A stretch of 64,000 bases of DNA from Natronorubrum texcoconense. Lineage in GTDB: Archaea > Halobacteriota > Halobacteria > Halobacteriales > Natrialbaceae. Under the pieces are notes generated by a model. The model did not search any database, had not been told where the DNA came from, and worked only from the letters and a program-made list of their open reading frames with translations. Positions 62,180-64,000 of this stretch are shown here, piece after piece. Both the position numbers and the translations under genes were made by a program. Within the stretch, counting starts at the first letter, position 1. Every line of letters begins with the position of its first letter. The DNA is taken from contig NZ_FNFE01000002.1 of the NCBI RefSeq assembly GCF_900100335.1, positions 620,001-684,000 of the forward strand, given 5' to 3'.

Positions 62180-62276
62180 CCGACCGAAGCCGTGATCGAA
62201 CTGCCACCACGCAGTTCGAGATTCGATCCGCACCGATCGCCGATCAACCGACACCACCAGCGACCACCCAAATTCA

Positions 62277-62534
62277 ATGTCAAACGCGTTCCAGACGGCC
62301 GTCAAACCGGCCGTCCACCACACCGAACGACACGACGCGATCGACCGACTGATCGACGAGAACGAACGGACGAACCTCTCGATAATCGTCCAGATGGGCG
62401 GCCTCCGCGCCAGCTTCCGGCGACAGGCACTCGAGGGGCTCGCGGACTGTAACGCGACCGACGAACTCGAGGAACTGGCCGAAGAGACGGCGATCGAGCC
62501 GTCACTGCGCCGCCGGGCGGCCGCCCTCCGCTAA
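62277..62534 (+). CDS. Small helical haloarchaeal protein
   Basis: An 85-residue helical protein (SNAFQTAVKPAVHHTERHDA, RTNLSIIVQMGGLRASFRRQ, ATDELEELAEETAIEPSLRR). HEAT-like helix pairs are possible. The His-His-x3-His cluster near the N-terminus fits a metal-related neighbourhood, but function is unknown. It lies 97 bases downstream of the preceding small gene. Confidence 0.65.
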   Translation: MSNAFQTAVKPAVHHTERHDAIDRLIDENERTNLSIIVQMGGLRASFRRQALEGLADCNATDELEELAEETAIEPSLRRRAAALR

Positions 62535-62669
62535 GAGCGGTGCTCGAAAGCTGTCCCGACGGCAGATGCCGACGGCGTGGTAATCCGCGTCGTCGGATCG
62601 CGCTCGACGAGTGCCGGCGAGAGACCGCTCGTGCTTTTTGTATCTGTGCATCGTGAGTCGATACTGGCT

Positions 62670-62822
62670 ATGTCCTACACCTGTTCCACCTGCGACGACT
62701 CGTTCAAGTCCGCGGCCGGCGTCACCCAGCACGTCGCGCTGCACCACAACACCTGTGCCGTCTGTGACGATTCGTTCGACGAGACCGACGAACTCCGCGA
62801 GCACATCCACGCGACGCACTGA
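62670..62822 (+). CDS. Small protein with two C2H2 zinc fingers
   Basis: A 50-residue protein made of two C2H2 fingers: YTCSTCDDSFKSAAGVTQHV with ALHH, then TCAVCDDSFDETDELREHIH with ATH. Both have Cys-x2-Cys-x12-His-x3-His spacing. I chose the ATG at 62670; the frame upstream is not similar to the family. Archaeal C2H2 proteins may bind nucleic acids or proteins. It follows the metallochaperone group in the same direction. Confidence 0.85.
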   Translation: MSYTCSTCDDSFKSAAGVTQHVALHHNTCAVCDDSFDETDELREHIHATH

Positions 62823-62950
62823 CGAGCGACCGACGCACCGAGGCCGGCGTCGGCGAGCGACTGCGGAACGACTCCATCGTCCATCTTTCTGCGGACGTCG
62901 AAATCGCTACTGGAGAGCGGACGGGCCGTCGCACGCTCGAGAACCGCTAC

Positions 62951-64000
62951 TCAACAGTCGCAGTACTCCGGCTCGCAGCACTCGAGATCGTCTAAGAGCA
63001 TCTGCTTCTCGCGATAGGCCTCGAGCGGTGCGGTGTCGACGCCGAGGCGCTCGCCGACGGTTTCGGCGACGACGGCGAACCGCTGGCGGAACTTGTAGAT
63101 GAAACAGAACTGCTGGCCGTTGTGAGCCACTTGTGGGCCGACGAGAAACAGTCCCGGCGTCTCGGTCGATTCGTCGCGATCGGTGAGGGCGGGAAATCCG
63201 CGGTCGTCGAACGCGAATAGGTCGTCGACGAGCGTGAGACTCCCCTCGAACCCCGTTGTGAGAATTGGCGGCGTACTCGAGTGAATCCGATCACCGTCCT
63301 CGGTGACGACGGCGAACCCGTCGCTATCGAGGTCGATATCGGCTTCACTCGCCGACTCGCGATCGATTCGTTCGACGCGAGCCTCGGTGACGAGATCGAT
63401 CGGTCGGCCGGCCTCGAGCGCCGTCTCGAGTCGTTCCGTCGTCCGGGGCGAGAGCACCTCGCTGGGATCGGGGCTGCGGTACTGCCACGGGCCGTCGTCG
63501 TCCAGCACGGTGACGGAGAGCCCGGCGTCGGCCAGTCCGAGTGCGGCATCGATACCGCTCTCCGCCCCGCCAACGATCACGGCGTCGTCCGCGGCGGGGA
63601 TCGCGACGCCGGCACCGTCGGCCGCGACCGGTGTCGACGATTCCGGTTCCTCCGGCTCCGTCTCGCAGTCGGGAGCTGGGTTTTCGGTGGCTGAATCGGT
63701 CGAGTGCTGATCGGCGTAGGCCGACCACGAGTCGATCGTCGAGACGTGAACCGCGTCGGACGCGCCCGGAATCGACCCGCTCGAGGGGTACTGGTACTGT
63801 CCTGCGGCCCAGACGACGTACTGTGCGGCGATGGTCCCTCCACTGGTCTCGAGCGTGAACCCGCCTCGATTCGCGTCGCCTTCGTCCCCGCTCCGTTCGT
63901 CGGCCGACTCGTCGCCGTCGGGAACGACGGCCTCGACGTCGACCCCGGTCTCGATCGGGAGCTCGTGGAACTCCGCGACTGCCTCGAGGTAGTCGGCGTA
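62951..64000 (-). CDS. FAD-dependent oxidoreductase with Cys-rich tail, C-terminal part
   Basis: The frame runs open to the window end, so the start is missing; 349 codons are visible. A dinucleotide fold VIVGGAESGIDAALGLADAG is in the middle, TPPILTTGFEGSLTLVDDLF gives the flavin-domain motif, and GLFLVGPQVAHNGQQFCFIY follows. The protein ends CCEPEYCDC, a likely metal- or thiol-active tail. An acidic insert lies before the second fold. It resembles the CzcO/YpdA branch. Its position beside the metallochaperone cluster suggests a part in metal or redox homeostasis. Confidence 0.82.
   Translation of the reverse strand, partial: YADYLEAVAEFHELPIETGVDVEAVVPDGDESADERSGDEGDANRGGFTLETSGGTIAAQYVVWAAGQYQYPSSGSIPGASDAVHVSTIDSWSAYADQHSTDSATENPAPDCETEPEEPESSTPVAADGAGVAIPAADDAVIVGGAESGIDAALGLADAGLSVTVLDDDGPWQYRSPDPSEVLSPRTTERLETALEAGRPIDLVTEARVERIDRESASEADIDLDSDGFAVVTEDGDRIHSSTPPILTTGFEGSLTLVDDLFAFDDRGFPALTDRDESTETPGLFLVGPQVAHNGQQFCFIYKFRQRFAVVAETVGERLGVDTAPLEAYREKQMLLDDLECCEPEYCDC

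Noticed and set aside
63578-63580. GTG as start of the last flavoprotein
   Set aside because: The codon lies inside the dinucleotide-binding strand, and the frame stays open with sensible sequence to the end of the window.

Overview
The window comes from a halophilic archaeon, most likely of the class Halobacteria (order Natrialbales is a reasonable guess). The signs are a GC-rich, GC-at-third-position genome, strongly acidic proteins, Tat and Tat-lipoprotein signals, Orc1/Cdc6, the archaeosine tRNA-modification enzymes, a MoaD/SAMP-type protein, and several haloarchaea-specific families (HalOD1, Bat-type HTH regulators, TRAM protein, small zinc-ribbon proteins). Many genes have a TATA-like box about 25-30 bases before the start codon, as expected for leaderless haloarchaeal transcripts. 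No rRNA, tRNA or CRISPR array was recognised.

Layout. 1-3.0 kb: end of a membrane-anchored acidic protein with a clear terminator, a small membrane protein and a tnpB-only IS1341-type element. 3.2-11.4 kb: an accessory cell-surface region with a degenerate polysaccharide-deacetylase lipoprotein, a Tat-exported DUF4397 protein and two tandem paralogous, extremely acidic secreted proteins built of period-5 solenoid modules; PadR and Nudix genes sit among them. 11.7-17.2 kb: tgtA and arcS, with HalOD1, TRAM and EamA genes between. 17.2-23.2 kb: a small zinc-finger gene, a formyltransferase-like gene and a three-gene phospho-signalling operon. 23.3-28.0 kb: an operon of a degenerate family-B polymerase, a helical protein and a RecA-like protein without P-loop, then an orc1/cdc6 gene. 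28.0-28.9 kb: a gene-free stretch bounded by 31-bp inverted repeats. 29.2-43.4 kb: mostly housekeeping and transport (GNAT, glycosyltransferase, MoaD/SAMP, ATP-grasp, AzlCD, PPOX, membrane proteins, MFS). 43.5-53.8 kb: tungsten-type aldehyde ferredoxin oxidoreductase, a LOV-domain Bat regulator, more HTH/HalOD1/zinc-finger proteins, the RaSEA gene and a very large sensor kinase. 54-56.8 kb: purS-purQ, MFS transporter, rhodanese. 56.9-64 kb: a probable metal-homeostasis cluster with flavoproteins, a FeoB-like transporter, a COG0523 metallochaperone and a C2H2 zinc-finger protein.

How the parts work together. TgtA, ArcS and RaSEA, all in this window, carry out the archaeosine steps on tRNA. The sensor kinases, receiver proteins and Bat regulators make this a signal-rich region, including a predicted blue-light input. 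The most unusual material is (1) a short T-x-A-x-I-Q-D-D motif that recurs nine times in acidic linkers of three secreted proteins between 5.5 and 11.4 kb, (2) the period-5 solenoid architecture of two of them, and (3) the orc1 neighbourhood, with inverted repeats around a gene-free segment, a shared TTCCGAAAG motif and a strong hairpin transcript candidate next to a degenerate polymerase/RecA operon.
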